From Bog-113 sp965226755 (GTDB lineage Bacteria; Acidobacteriota; Terriglobia; Bryobacterales; Bryobacteraceae), in NCBI GenBank assembly GCA_965226755.1, contig CBDDDT010000003.1, positions 1,054,001 through 1,118,000 on the forward strand: DNA of 64,000 nucleotides, read 5' to 3'. This document shows, piece by piece, positions 1 to 7,960 of the stretch. The first letter of the stretch is position 1. Each line of letters opens with the position of its first letter. Made by a program: the position numbers and the translations under genes. The notes under the pieces were generated by a model, which was not told where the DNA came from, did not search any database, and saw only the letters and a program-made list of their open reading frames with translations.

Positions 1-70
1 TTATTTTGGCCGTCGTTCAGGGGTTGGCGGAGCTGTTGCCCGTATCGAGTTCCGCGCATGTTCTCGCGAC
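1..70 (+). pseudogene. uppP: Undecaprenyl-diphosphatase UppP, 5' fragment of a disrupted gene
   Basis: The first codons read in frame as ILAVVQGLAELLPVSSSAHV, the N-terminal signature of UppP/BacA (membrane phosphatase that recycles undecaprenyl diphosphate in cell-wall synthesis); the glutamate and SSSAH residues belong to the active site. The true start lies left of the window. Family resemblance stops near base 70, where the frame runs into unrelated sequence. The rest of the gene resumes about 4.8 kb downstream. The gene is therefore interrupted, and this copy cannot make a normal enzyme. Confidence 0.75.
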
Positions 71-95
71 AAATGGAGGAGCGAGCGTCCCCTAT

Positions 96-731
96 TCACT
101 TCGCCGATATCTCGCGGATAATAGCGGAGATACCTGTGATGTCGCCGTAATAGTTTCGATTGCTGCCATAGCCAACCGCAAAATCGAGATGCTCGCCCGC
201 GTGAATTTCGAGCGATTCAAACGAGAAATCGTGCGTCAACCCCTCACGGCCCAGTTCTTCTTCTCCCAGGATTGCACCGTTCTTCAGAATGTGGACATCC
301 GTCGTCGCGATTCCAAAGCTATCGAAAACTACGACGATCTGATAACGCCCGGGAGCAGGACACGTCCAACGTACGACGCTATACTCGCCGCGGGGTCCAG
401 GGTGGAACCATAGCTGGCCGCGCGGGATCACGGTACCGTTAGTCTCGATTTGCCCTAAAGAAACATTTCGCGCCACAAATGGACAGCAGAAATCACCATT
501 TTGCGGCCCTTCGCCGCTCAAGGACCAACCGATCACGCGTGCTCCCCAATACCGAGTGTCGTAATGACGAGTGAATAACCGCAGTTCAGATCCAAGTTTC
601 TCCTCCCAGCCGTAAGACCACGTACCACCGAGCGCCGGGTTGGTTTTTATGGCGAAGTCTTTCGTAGCGTCGTACAAGCCGGTGGCAGAGAGATACGCAA
701 ACAGGAGCATGGGGCCGAGCAGGCTGTTCAC
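96..731 (-). CDS. Exported beta-sandwich protein of unknown function
   Basis: Predicted 211 residues. The GTG start at 731 overlaps the TGA stop of the upstream regulator gene by two bases, which implies translational coupling and decides the start; the next in-frame ATG is at 710. A short hydrophobic N-terminus (SLLGPMLLFAYLSATG) resembles a signal sequence. The rest contains the motifs WSYGWE, LWFHPGP, YSVVRWTCPAPGRYQI and LDFAVGYGSN, which I recognise from secreted beta-sandwich proteins of acidobacteria and planctomycetes, some with PEP-CTERM anchors. No anchor is visible here and no enzymatic motif was seen. Because it is co-translated with a membrane-bound regulator-like protein, a ligand-binding or envelope role is a guess. 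Confidence 0.6.
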   Translation of the reverse strand: MNSLLGPMLLFAYLSATGLYDATKDFAIKTNPALGGTWSYGWEEKLGSELRLFTRHYDTRYWGARVIGWSLSGEGPQNGDFCCPFVARNVSLGQIETNGTVIPRGQLWFHPGPRGEYSVVRWTCPAPGRYQIVVVFDSFGIATTDVHILKNGAILGEEELGREGLTHDFSFESLEIHAGEHLDFAVGYGSNRNYYGDITGISAIIREISAK

Positions 732-1597
732 TCGGAGCTCCAGTGAGCGGTAAACATAGATCGCAACCTTGGTTGTATGTCGGCTGTGACACCGCGCGCG
801 ATTGTTTCTGGCGTGTTGGCCAGGCGGTCGTAGGTTCCGGACCAGATTCGCCGATTGCCGCGGTACAACTGGACTTTTACAACCACGCGATCTCCGTAGC
901 ACGCTGCCACGCCTCCCAGCCGGAACGAATTCACACTAGCCGCGGGTAGCAGTGCGATATGGCGATCATTAGTGAGGGCGCGCGCAAATTCAGTTGTCAA
1001 AGCACGGGCAAGAATGGCTGTCTCAGGCCCGGTCGTCGAAGACTCGAAAGAAGCTAGGGTGAGCGGAACTGTGTTCCTGGCGCGGTCGGCCCCTGCGAGC
1101 TCGCCAGCCCGGAACCCCAGAAAAGCACCGGCACCCGCCGCTAGCACTGCGGTTAGCAAACAAGCGACCCAAGCACGCGAAACGCTGTTCCCGCGCCCGG
1201 CCTTTAAGAAAGTTTCCGGCTCTTCCGATAGGAGCGCCGGTGGGGAATCGTTCGGTCGAAATTCGGGGATGTAACTGCCCTTCGGGATCTCAATCCGGAT
1301 CGGGTCCCCTGCACCCCCCAACAGATAGTAATCGTTTAGCTTCGAGCGCAAATTCCGCGCCTGAACGCGCACGATCGGATCGATCCGAGGATCGAAGTCC
1401 TTACCTCGCTGGAATACGTTCATGCCGAGAGCGTATTCCTTTAGATCTTCCGCATCTCCCGCCAGGGCCTTGCTGACCATACATTGGAGCAGAGAGGAAA
1501 CGGCTGCGGATCGCCGGAAACTTGGAGCCTCGAGAATGCGTTGAAGCTGAGCTTCGATTTTTCGAGTTTCGGGCGGCTGTGACGTGATTTCGGACAT
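728..1597 (-). CDS. Membrane-anchored DNA-binding/TolB-like regulator of the acidobacterial type
   Basis: Predicted 289 residues. Residues ~1-115 match a domain common in acidobacterial regulators (KIEAQLQRILEAPSFRRS, LKEYALGMNVFQRGKDFDP, DPIVRVQARNLRSKL, EIPKGSYIPEF), usually read as a winged-helix-like module ahead of TolB or TPR domains. A single transmembrane helix follows at about 142-168. The C-terminal part (about 175-285) resembles a degenerate TolB-like domain (TTEFARALTNDRHIALLP) and would lie outside the cytoplasm. The gene is divergent from the large WD40 protein, with an inverted repeat between them, and is coupled to the downstream exported protein. The inferred role is local control of the divergent gene; the family assignment is from recalled motifs only. 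Confidence 0.65.
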   Translation of the reverse strand: MSEITSQPPETRKIEAQLQRILEAPSFRRSAAVSSLLQCMVSKALAGDAEDLKEYALGMNVFQRGKDFDPRIDPIVRVQARNLRSKLNDYYLLGGAGDPIRIEIPKGSYIPEFRPNDSPPALLSEEPETFLKAGRGNSVSRAWVACLLTAVLAAGAGAFLGFRAGELAGADRARNTVPLTLASFESSTTGPETAILARALTTEFARALTNDRHIALLPAASVNSFRLGGVAACYGDRVVVKVQLYRGNRRIWSGTYDRLANTPETIARGVTADIQPRLRSMFTAHWSSE

Positions 1598-1632
1598 TAG
1601 CGGCCAGGCGACAGACCTTCAGGTCGCATAAT

Positions 1633-1700
1633 TTTACCGCAAAAGCAATCAAGGATGCTGCGCCCGCAAGTTGCTGATCCTGCTGTATCTTTACGGTAAA
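1633..1700. promoter_or_regulatory. Inverted repeat in the divergent promoter region
   Basis: TTTACCGCAAAAG at 1633-1645 is matched by the inverted CTTTACGGTAAA at 1689-1700; the arms agree at all but one or two positions and are 43 bp apart. The pair lies between the minus-strand regulator and the plus-strand WD40 gene, so it is a candidate operator for that regulator. No strong -35/-10 pair could be fixed. Confidence 0.4.
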
Positions 1701-1831
1701 CATCCGCCTTTTACTTGTATTGATCGTCCCAACATCGAAGACTACGGTGAACTCGGACAGATGGTATCGCTTGATTGGAGCGGAAATCCATCGTGACAAC
1801 AATTTCAACAAAAGCGAGTGCGAAGCTTCCC

Positions 1832-4678
1832 ATGCCGAAGAGTAAATCCCTGGTCTCAATCCTTGCCGCAGCAGCGGCCGTTATTCCGACCTATCTGGTC
1901 GCGCAGACCCCCAGCATTGTTTGGATGCGGGGCGGATTCTATGACGAAGGGGCATACATCACGCCCGCTTATTCCAGCGACGGCCAATACCTCATCGTCT
2001 GGGTGGAGGGCGAGGGGTCCATTAAGGTCTTTCAGGTTTCCTCTGGCTTGCTGCTTCACACCATCGTCCCATTCGGTGGTTCCCCAGTTTGGTCTGCTAC
2101 GTTATCTGCCGACTCGACATTATTTGCCGCCAGCGGGTCGGTGGGGGCCGGTAGCGCGCTTATTGTCTATAGCTTTTCGGGTGGGATTCTCCAACCTCAA
2201 TATACCCTGAACACGCCGGACTTGCCCGGGTTGCTTTCTTTCTCGCCAGATGACAGCCTGCTTGGTGTTGGCTCCAATGGCAATGGAAGCAACGCTGGAT
2301 ATTTTACCTTGGCGACTTGGGCTTTCACGCCAGCGTTTTATCTAAATGGAAACACTCCAGAGTATTTCCCAGGCGGCGCGCTCCAGTTCACCGGGGGCGG
2401 AATTGCGTTGCAGAGTGAGGACGACATTCTCTTGACCGGACCGCCCGCCTTCCCGTGGGCAAACTGGGAATCCTACGGCTTCAACGGGTGGCCAACTACC
2501 GAAGGTCCAGGATACGTAGGCGGCAGCTATGCCGTGTACACAACAGCGTCCGGTTGCCCGGAGAGCCCGACTATGAATGGGTGTTATCCCCAACCCCAAC
2601 CCGTCTTCGTACCCAGGGCGACTTCTGCTGCATTTTCGCCAAACGGCGCCCAATTTGCGGCTGCATATTCAGGTTCGTCCAGTCAGTTCGGAACGCTGCA
2701 GACGTTTACGCCCGTAGGCCCTCCCGTCTATTTTGTACTCCAGAACTCATTCCCGATTGCTGGTTACGGAACAGCCCCGGGTATTGCTTATTCACCAGAC
2801 TCCTCGACCATCGCCGTGGCAGGTCCTTTGACACAGACTGTGGCCGCGGCCAACCTTTCAGTAACGTCTACTATCATCTACGACTGGAGATCTATTTCAT
2901 CGGTTGCTTACTCGCCCGACGGAACGTTCGCTGTCAGCGGCGGCGAGGACGGGCAGGCCATCGTCTGGAACGCGGCGGACGGGAGTTTCAAGTACAAACT
3001 TCAAACTGGAACGTCGGGCGTGTATACACCCGTTGCCGCAGTTTCAATCTCCCCGAATAGCCAACTCATCACGGTCGCTGGGCTTAGCAGTAGTTGTCCG
3101 TCCCAGGGAACGATCAACGTGTATTCCGCTTCAACGGGAATGCCATTGATGCAGTTTTGCGTCCCAATCGGGTCTTACCTATCGGCCGGATTTCTGAATG
3201 ACAGCCAAAGCTTGGTTGTATCGGGGGGTACCGGTCTGTATGTGTACTCGGCCCTGACTGGAGCGCAGACCCAGACGCTCTCTAACCCTTGTGGTGTTTC
3301 GGTTGGTCAAGCCGTATTTCCAAACGGAACCGCAGTGGCCCTCAACTGCTCTGAGGGCGTCTTTGTCGTCAACCTGATTTCTGGCGCAGCGACAGCGATG
3401 TCTCGTCCCCAAAATGTTGCCACGGGCTCTGTGGCCGTGTCGCCCGATTCCACTCTCGTCGCAATCGGTTTCAATAGCCCGAACTCGCCGGTGCGTTCGC
3501 AATCGAATAATGCGACCACAGGCGCAGTATTGCAGACCTATAGCGGCAACGTCGGATCGGTATGGTCAATCGCCTTTTCGTCCGACAGCCAAACCGTAGT
3601 CGGCGGCGATGCGAGCGGACTGCTTAATTTCTGGGACGCCTCAAGCGGCACGCTGCTTCAAACATACAATCAGGAAACCGGCGACTCGGACGGACAGACC
3701 TGTAACTGCCCGAACGTCACCAGCATCAGCTACTCGTCCGACAACCAGCATATCTACTACGGCCGTGACGATGCTTCGTCGGTTCTGATGAACAACCCGA
3801 TTTACTTCCCGCTAGCGACCCTGAACCTTTCGGCGAACGCGGTTATCGGCGGCGCGCCGGTTACCGGCACGGTTACAATCACGACGCCCGCGCCTGCGTA
3901 CGGGGCCAAAGTCATTTTAACGACTAGCGATCCTGCGGCGGCGAGTGTTCCATCCAGCGTCATGATTCCTTCGGGGCAAGCCTCGGCCACTTTTTCGATC
4001 GGCACCACGCCGCAGGCTGCTTCCGCAGAAGTGAATATCACGGCCAACTCCACAGGTACCGTTCTAACCGATTCCCTTACCGTGCTGGCGCAACCAGAGC
4101 TTACCGCTCTGACGCTCTCTCCACGTAGCGTGACCGGAGGCGAGCCGACGGTTAACAATACCGTTTCCATCGGCAGCCCGGCTCCGAGCGGAGGAGTGAC
4201 GGTGGCACTCCACAGCGCCCAGCCTTCAGTTGCAGTTCCGCCCGCGTCCGTTCTGATCCCGGAGGGTGCCACACTTTCACCGGCGTTCACAATCAGCACC
4301 GACCCGGTGTCGGCGGAGAGCAGCGTCAGCATCGCGGCCACTTACAATGGTGTCACTAAGCGGGCTTCTATGTCAGTCACTCCACCGCTATTAGCCGCAC
4401 TCACTCTCTCGCCGAAAACCGTTGCCGGCGGTCGCCCGACTAAAAATAATACCGTAATTCTGAGCGGCCCGGCTCCCGCCGGGGGCATAATCGTGAATCT
4501 GACGAGCAGTAACACAGATGCCGCAACCGTGCCCGCGTTTGTGACGGTGCCGCAAGGCAGCACTGCGTCGCCAGCGTTTACTATCTCTACCAAGGCGGTG
4601 GTGTCAAACACGGTTGTTTCTATTGGCGCCGCATCCGGCGGGGTGAAAAAATCCGCAAATCTGACTGTCCTTAAGTAA
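1832..4678 (+). CDS. Large exported WD40-repeat protein with C-terminal Ig-like repeats
   Basis: Predicted 948 residues from the ATG at 1832, chosen because it opens directly onto a signal peptide (MPKSKSLVSILAAAAAVIPTYLVAQ-like). In-frame TTG 1775 and GTG 1793 are alternatives. After cleavage, about 600 residues carry degenerate WD40/beta-propeller repeats with the recurring pattern SPDxxxxAVxGxDG (for example SPDGTFAVSGGEDGQAIVWN). The last ~280 residues are three Ig-like repeats of about 90 residues, each with LTLSP...VxGG...APxGGxxVxLxS...VPxxVxIPxG. The protein should be extracytoplasmic and may act in adhesion or surface binding; no catalytic motif is visible. It is the main cargo of the segment that splits uppP. 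Confidence 0.75.
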   Translation: MPKSKSLVSILAAAAAVIPTYLVAQTPSIVWMRGGFYDEGAYITPAYSSDGQYLIVWVEGEGSIKVFQVSSGLLLHTIVPFGGSPVWSATLSADSTLFAASGSVGAGSALIVYSFSGGILQPQYTLNTPDLPGLLSFSPDDSLLGVGSNGNGSNAGYFTLATWAFTPAFYLNGNTPEYFPGGALQFTGGGIALQSEDDILLTGPPAFPWANWESYGFNGWPTTEGPGYVGGSYAVYTTASGCPESPTMNGCYPQPQPVFVPRATSAAFSPNGAQFAAAYSGSSSQFGTLQTFTPVGPPVYFVLQNSFPIAGYGTAPGIAYSPDSSTIAVAGPLTQTVAAANLSVTSTIIYDWRSISSVAYSPDGTFAVSGGEDGQAIVWNAADGSFKYKLQTGTSGVYTPVAAVSISPNSQLITVAGLSSSCPSQGTINVYSASTGMPLMQFCVPIGSYLSAGFLNDSQSLVVSGGTGLYVYSALTGAQTQTLSNPCGVSVGQAVFPNGTAVALNCSEGVFVVNLISGAATAMSRPQNVATGSVAVSPDSTLVAIGFNSPNSPVRSQSNNATTGAVLQTYSGNVGSVWSIAFSSDSQTVVGGDASGLLNFWDASSGTLLQTYNQETGDSDGQTCNCPNVTSISYSSDNQHIYYGRDDASSVLMNNPIYFPLATLNLSANAVIGGAPVTGTVTITTPAPAYGAKVILTTSDPAAASVPSSVMIPSGQASATFSIGTTPQAASAEVNITANSTGTVLTDSLTVLAQPELTALTLSPRSVTGGEPTVNNTVSIGSPAPSGGVTVALHSAQPSVAVPPASVLIPEGATLSPAFTISTDPVSAESSVSIAATYNGVTKRASMSVTPPLLAALTLSPKTVAGGRPTKNNTVILSGPAPAGGIIVNLTSSNTDAATVPAFVTVPQGSTASPAFTISTKAVVSNTVVSIGAASGGVKKSANLTVLK

Positions 4679-4894
4679 GCGACCGGTCGTCCGAATCGGC
4701 AACTCACTCGATGTACCGTCTTAATCACTAATTGCTGAACTCGTTATTCAGGGTTCATTGGGAATGAGAGAGCAGACCACTATCATTTGTTATGGTAACC
4801 GGGACGCGACGTCCGGTTCTGGAACAGGAGCACGCGTCCGCAGTTCGGAGTCTGCTGCTCACGAACTTAAAGTACTTCTTTGTGTCGTCATGGG

Positions 4895-5468
4895 GAGGCT
4901 TGCATCCAGGCGATCGAGAGATTGTTCCTGCGCGGGCAGCCGCGCGCCGAAGTCGAGATGCTGTTCGGAAGGCTGGACCTGATCGCGCCCGCTTTGGCCG
5001 CGGCGGGCATCCTGATTCTGATCGCAGGCCTGTTCGCGGGCGGGCTTGCATCGGGGCGGCCGCGGCGATATCACGATCAAACAGGCGGGCCTGATTGGGA
5101 CCGTGCAGGGGTTGTGCCTGCCGTTCCGGGGATTCTCCCGATCCGGGGCCACCATCTCGGCGGCTATGCTGGCGGGCGTCGGGAAGCGGCGCGCCGAGGA
5201 ATTTTCGTTCGCGCTCGCCGTGGTGCTCACGCCTCCGGTGGTTTTGCGCGAAGCCCTGCGGCTGCGCACGGCTGAGCACTTGCCCGGAACACTGCTGCGC
5301 TCCGCCTGGGGGCCGAGCCTGCTGGGCGCGGTTCTTTCCTTCGCGGCCGGGCTGCTGGCGCTGCGGTGGTTAAGCGGCTGGCTGGAACACGGGCGCTGGT
5401 ATCTGTTCGGCATCTACTGCCTGATCGCGTCGGGCGCCGTGTTCTGGCTGCATCGATCCGGCTTCTGA
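4895..5468 (+). pseudogene. uppP: Undecaprenyl-diphosphatase UppP, 3' part, frameshifted
   Basis: From about 4895 one frame reads AIERLFLRGQPRAEVEMLFG and then a hydrophobic segment ending AGLFAGG. At about 5040-5060 the match moves to another frame, reading GDITIKQAGLIGTVQG and then LPFRGFSRSGATIS, the second catalytic UppP motif, followed by EEFSFALAVVLTPPVV and two more membrane helices to the TGA at 5466-5468. The match therefore needs a frameshift in addition to loss of the N-terminal half. An in-frame GTG or ATG could still give a short C-terminal peptide, but not a working enzyme. The frameshift might be a sequencing error; the missing N-terminus is independent of it. Confidence 0.75.
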
Positions 5469-5482
5469 TTCACAATAGTCCG

Positions 5483-7081
5483 ATGCGCGTCTTCGCTTCG
5501 CTCGTCGTGATCAGCACCCTCGCCGCATCCGATCTGGGCCCGCGGCTGGCGGAGTGGCAGCCGGTCCGGATGCACTTCGAAAGCGCGGGCCTGAGCGCGA
5601 AGCAGCGCGAAGTCGTGGCGACGCTGGTCCATGCCTGCCAGTATCTGGAGAAGATCTACTGGGAGCAGAGCGATCCCAAAGGTCTGGCGCTGCTGCGGGC
5701 CACGCACGATCCGCAACTGAAGCGCCTGCTGCTGATCAACGGCAGCCGGTACGACCTTCTGGACGGGAACCAGCCTTTCACGGGAAACGATCCTTTCGCG
5801 CCCGGCCGCACGATTTATCCGCCCGGGCTGACGCGCGCGCAGATCGAGGAGTATGTAGCGAAGCACCCGGACCAGAAAGCCGCGATCTATAACCCTTTGA
5901 CCGTGCTCAAGCGGGATGGCCAGAAACTCGAGGCGATTCCTTACCACGCGGCGTACCAGCAGTATCTGCAACCGGCCGCGGAGCTGCTGCGCCGCGCGGC
6001 TGCCCTATCCAGCGGAGATCCGGCGTTTGCGAATTATCTGCGGCTGCGCGCGGATGCGCTGCTCAGCGACGATTATTATCCCAGCGACCTGGCGTGGGTG
6101 GATTTGAAGCAGCCCAAAATCGACTTGATCTACGCGCCTTACGAGACTTATCTGGATGACGTGCTGGGAGTGAAAGGATCCTGGGGCGCGGCCGTGCTGA
6201 TTCGCAACGAACCGGAGAGCCGCAAGCTGGCGCTCTATGAAAAGTATGTTCCGGCGATCCAGAAAGCGCTGCCGATCGGCGACCAGGATAAGCCGTCGAA
6301 AGAAGGCCAGCCCACGCCCATGGAAGTGGTGGACGCGCCCTTTCGGGCGGGCGATCTGCGGCATGGTTATCAGGCCGTCGCCGATAACCTGCCGAACGAC
6401 GCGCGCATCCACGCCGAGAAAGGCACCAAGAAGATCTTCTTCAAGAACTTCATGGATGCGCGGGTCAATAGCGTGATCCTGCCGCTGGCGAAGCAGGTGA
6501 TGCGCGCGGATCAGGCTTCACAGGCCTCGGAGGAAGGGTATCTGGGCGCGGTGGTGCTGCATGAAATCTGCCATGGGCTGGGTCCGGCATATGCGCGGGT
6601 GGATGGCAAGAGCGTGGATATCCGCGCGGCCATCGGACCTACGTATGCCGGCCTGGAGGAGGCAAAGGCGGATGTCGTCGGGATGTTCGGGCTGCAGTGG
6701 ATGATGGACAACGGAGCGTTGTCGAAGGATCGTTCGCAGGAATATTATGTGTCGTATGTGGCGGGAATTTTCCGCACCGTGCGGTATGGCATCGCCGAAG
6801 CGCACGGCCGGGCGGAGATGATGGAGTTCAACTTTCTGCGCGAGCAGAAAGCGATCACGTTGCAAGACGGGCGATACGCGGTGGATTTCGCGGCGATCCC
6901 CGGCGCGATTACGAAACTGGCGAAGGAATTATTGGAGATTGAAGCCACGGGCGATCACCAACGGGCGGAATCTTGGCTCTCGCGTTACGACAAGATGCCG
7001 GAGGATCTTGCCGCGGCGCTGAAGGCCGTGCACGGAGTTCCGGTGGATGTCGCGCCGGTATTTGACTGGCCCGATTTGTAA
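5483..7081 (+). CDS. Exported M49-like (dipeptidyl-peptidase III type) zinc metallopeptidase
   Basis: Predicted 532 residues from the ATG at 5483, 14 bp after the uppP stop; this start gives a short hydrophobic export signal (MRVFASLVVISTLAAS). The zinc site is visible as HEICH near residue 360 and LEEAKAD about 40 residues later, the HExxH...EExxAD arrangement of peptidase family M49. Classical DPP III has HExxGH, whereas this copy has the five-residue HExxH form. The length fits bacterial family members (about 500-550). The likely reaction is release of dipeptides, or an uncharacterised periplasmic peptidase activity. The reading frame could extend upstream within uppP, but that part is plainly uppP in another frame. 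Confidence 0.75.
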   Translation: MRVFASLVVISTLAASDLGPRLAEWQPVRMHFESAGLSAKQREVVATLVHACQYLEKIYWEQSDPKGLALLRATHDPQLKRLLLINGSRYDLLDGNQPFTGNDPFAPGRTIYPPGLTRAQIEEYVAKHPDQKAAIYNPLTVLKRDGQKLEAIPYHAAYQQYLQPAAELLRRAAALSSGDPAFANYLRLRADALLSDDYYPSDLAWVDLKQPKIDLIYAPYETYLDDVLGVKGSWGAAVLIRNEPESRKLALYEKYVPAIQKALPIGDQDKPSKEGQPTPMEVVDAPFRAGDLRHGYQAVADNLPNDARIHAEKGTKKIFFKNFMDARVNSVILPLAKQVMRADQASQASEEGYLGAVVLHEICHGLGPAYARVDGKSVDIRAAIGPTYAGLEEAKADVVGMFGLQWMMDNGALSKDRSQEYYVSYVAGIFRTVRYGIAEAHGRAEMMEFNFLREQKAITLQDGRYAVDFAAIPGAITKLAKELLEIEATGDHQRAESWLSRYDKMPEDLAAALKAVHGVPVDVAPVFDWPDL

Positions 7082-7099
7082 TCCCGATTTGCAATTAGG

Positions 7100-7840
7100 C
7101 TAGACGTCGGTCGAAGAGAAGTCGTCGCCCGAGCCGCTGGACGAGTCGTCATAGCTCGAATCGTCGCTCGCGTTATCAACGCTCACGTCGTCCGCGGATG
7201 CGGAGTTGTCGTCATCCGCGTTGGCGAACTGATTCCCGCCGTCGTTGCCGCGGCCGCCGCCCCGGTCGTCGTCGTAATAGTTGTTGATCACGGTTTCCGA
7301 CGGCGCGCCGCCCAGGAAACTTCCGCCGCCGAACCCCTCGCCGTAACCGCCGCCAAATCCGCCGCCGTGGTGGCCGAATAGCGCCTCGATGCCTTCAAAC
7401 GCGAGCGCGCCCGCGGCAACGCCGGTGGCGGTGGACGCGGCGCTCCGCAGGAAGCTGGATCCCTGGAACGGACCCGCCTGATACTGCGGAGGCGGAGCGT
7501 CATATTGCGGTGTGTATTGCGGTGCGTATGGCGGCGCGTAATTTTGGGGCGGCGGCGCTTGCGGGCGCGGGGCGGCGCCGGCCCCGAACAGCTTGCCGAG
7601 AAAACTGGTGGGCTGCGGTGGAGGAGCGTGCTGCTGCTCCAGCTCATGCAGCCGGGCGTTCGCCTGATTGAGCGCGATCTCCTGAATCAAAACGGTTTGG
7701 GTCAGAATGTATAGCGAGTCGGGTCTGGTTCCAAGCTTCTCGCGAATCAAGGCATCCGCTTCCGGGTCTCTCTGGGGCGCCGGCGTCGCGGCGATCCGAT
7801 CGGCAAGGGACTGAAGAAGGTCGCGTTCTTGTGGTGTCAT
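7100..7840 (-). CDS. DUF2076 family protein
   Basis: Predicted 246 residues. The N-terminal ~95 residues (MTPQERDLLQSLADRI, a DPEADALI segment, then a helical QEIALNQANARLHELE segment) match the DUF2076 family. A Pro/Gln/Tyr-rich linker follows, then a Gly-rich region and an Asp/Ser-rich acidic tail. One weakly hydrophobic Ala/Gly segment around 130-150 may contact the membrane. Function is unknown. It converges with the peptidase gene on the left and is divergent from the baeRF7 gene on the right. Confidence 0.75.
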   Translation of the reverse strand: MTPQERDLLQSLADRIAATPAPQRDPEADALIREKLGTRPDSLYILTQTVLIQEIALNQANARLHELEQQHAPPPQPTSFLGKLFGAGAAPRPQAPPPQNYAPPYAPQYTPQYDAPPPQYQAGPFQGSSFLRSAASTATGVAAGALAFEGIEALFGHHGGGFGGGYGEGFGGGSFLGGAPSETVINNYYDDDRGGGRGNDGGNQFANADDDNSASADDVSVDNASDDSSYDDSSSGSGDDFSSTDV

Positions 7841-7960
7841 AGCGGTGGGTCTCCCGATTCAGGGTCACGTCGAGTGCCATAACGAGTTTCCCATGCGTAT
7901 TGTCTCCGGCAAACGTGCGGACCGTCATATGTGCATTTGGATTGCAACATACAAGAGAGT

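Larger units (their letters stand above)
71..4890. other. Foreign segment splitting uppP
   Basis: This ~4.8-kb block separates the N-terminal and C-terminal coding parts of one uppP gene. It holds a minus-strand two-gene operon and a divergent large plus-strand gene, with no transposase, integrase or clear terminal inverted repeats. Roughly 50 uppP codons expected between the two parts are not recognisable, so the event was insertion plus deletion, or a rearrangement. The right edge is uncertain: a stretch near 4810-4885 reading LLLTNLKYFFVSSWGG could be leftover uppP sequence in another frame. An assembly join error is the main alternative. Confidence 0.5.

Noticed and set aside
6..413. Open frame from base 6 to 413
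   Set aside because: Only the first ~20 codons are UppP; the rest is antisense to the exported beta-sandwich gene. It is a chimera made by the insertion.
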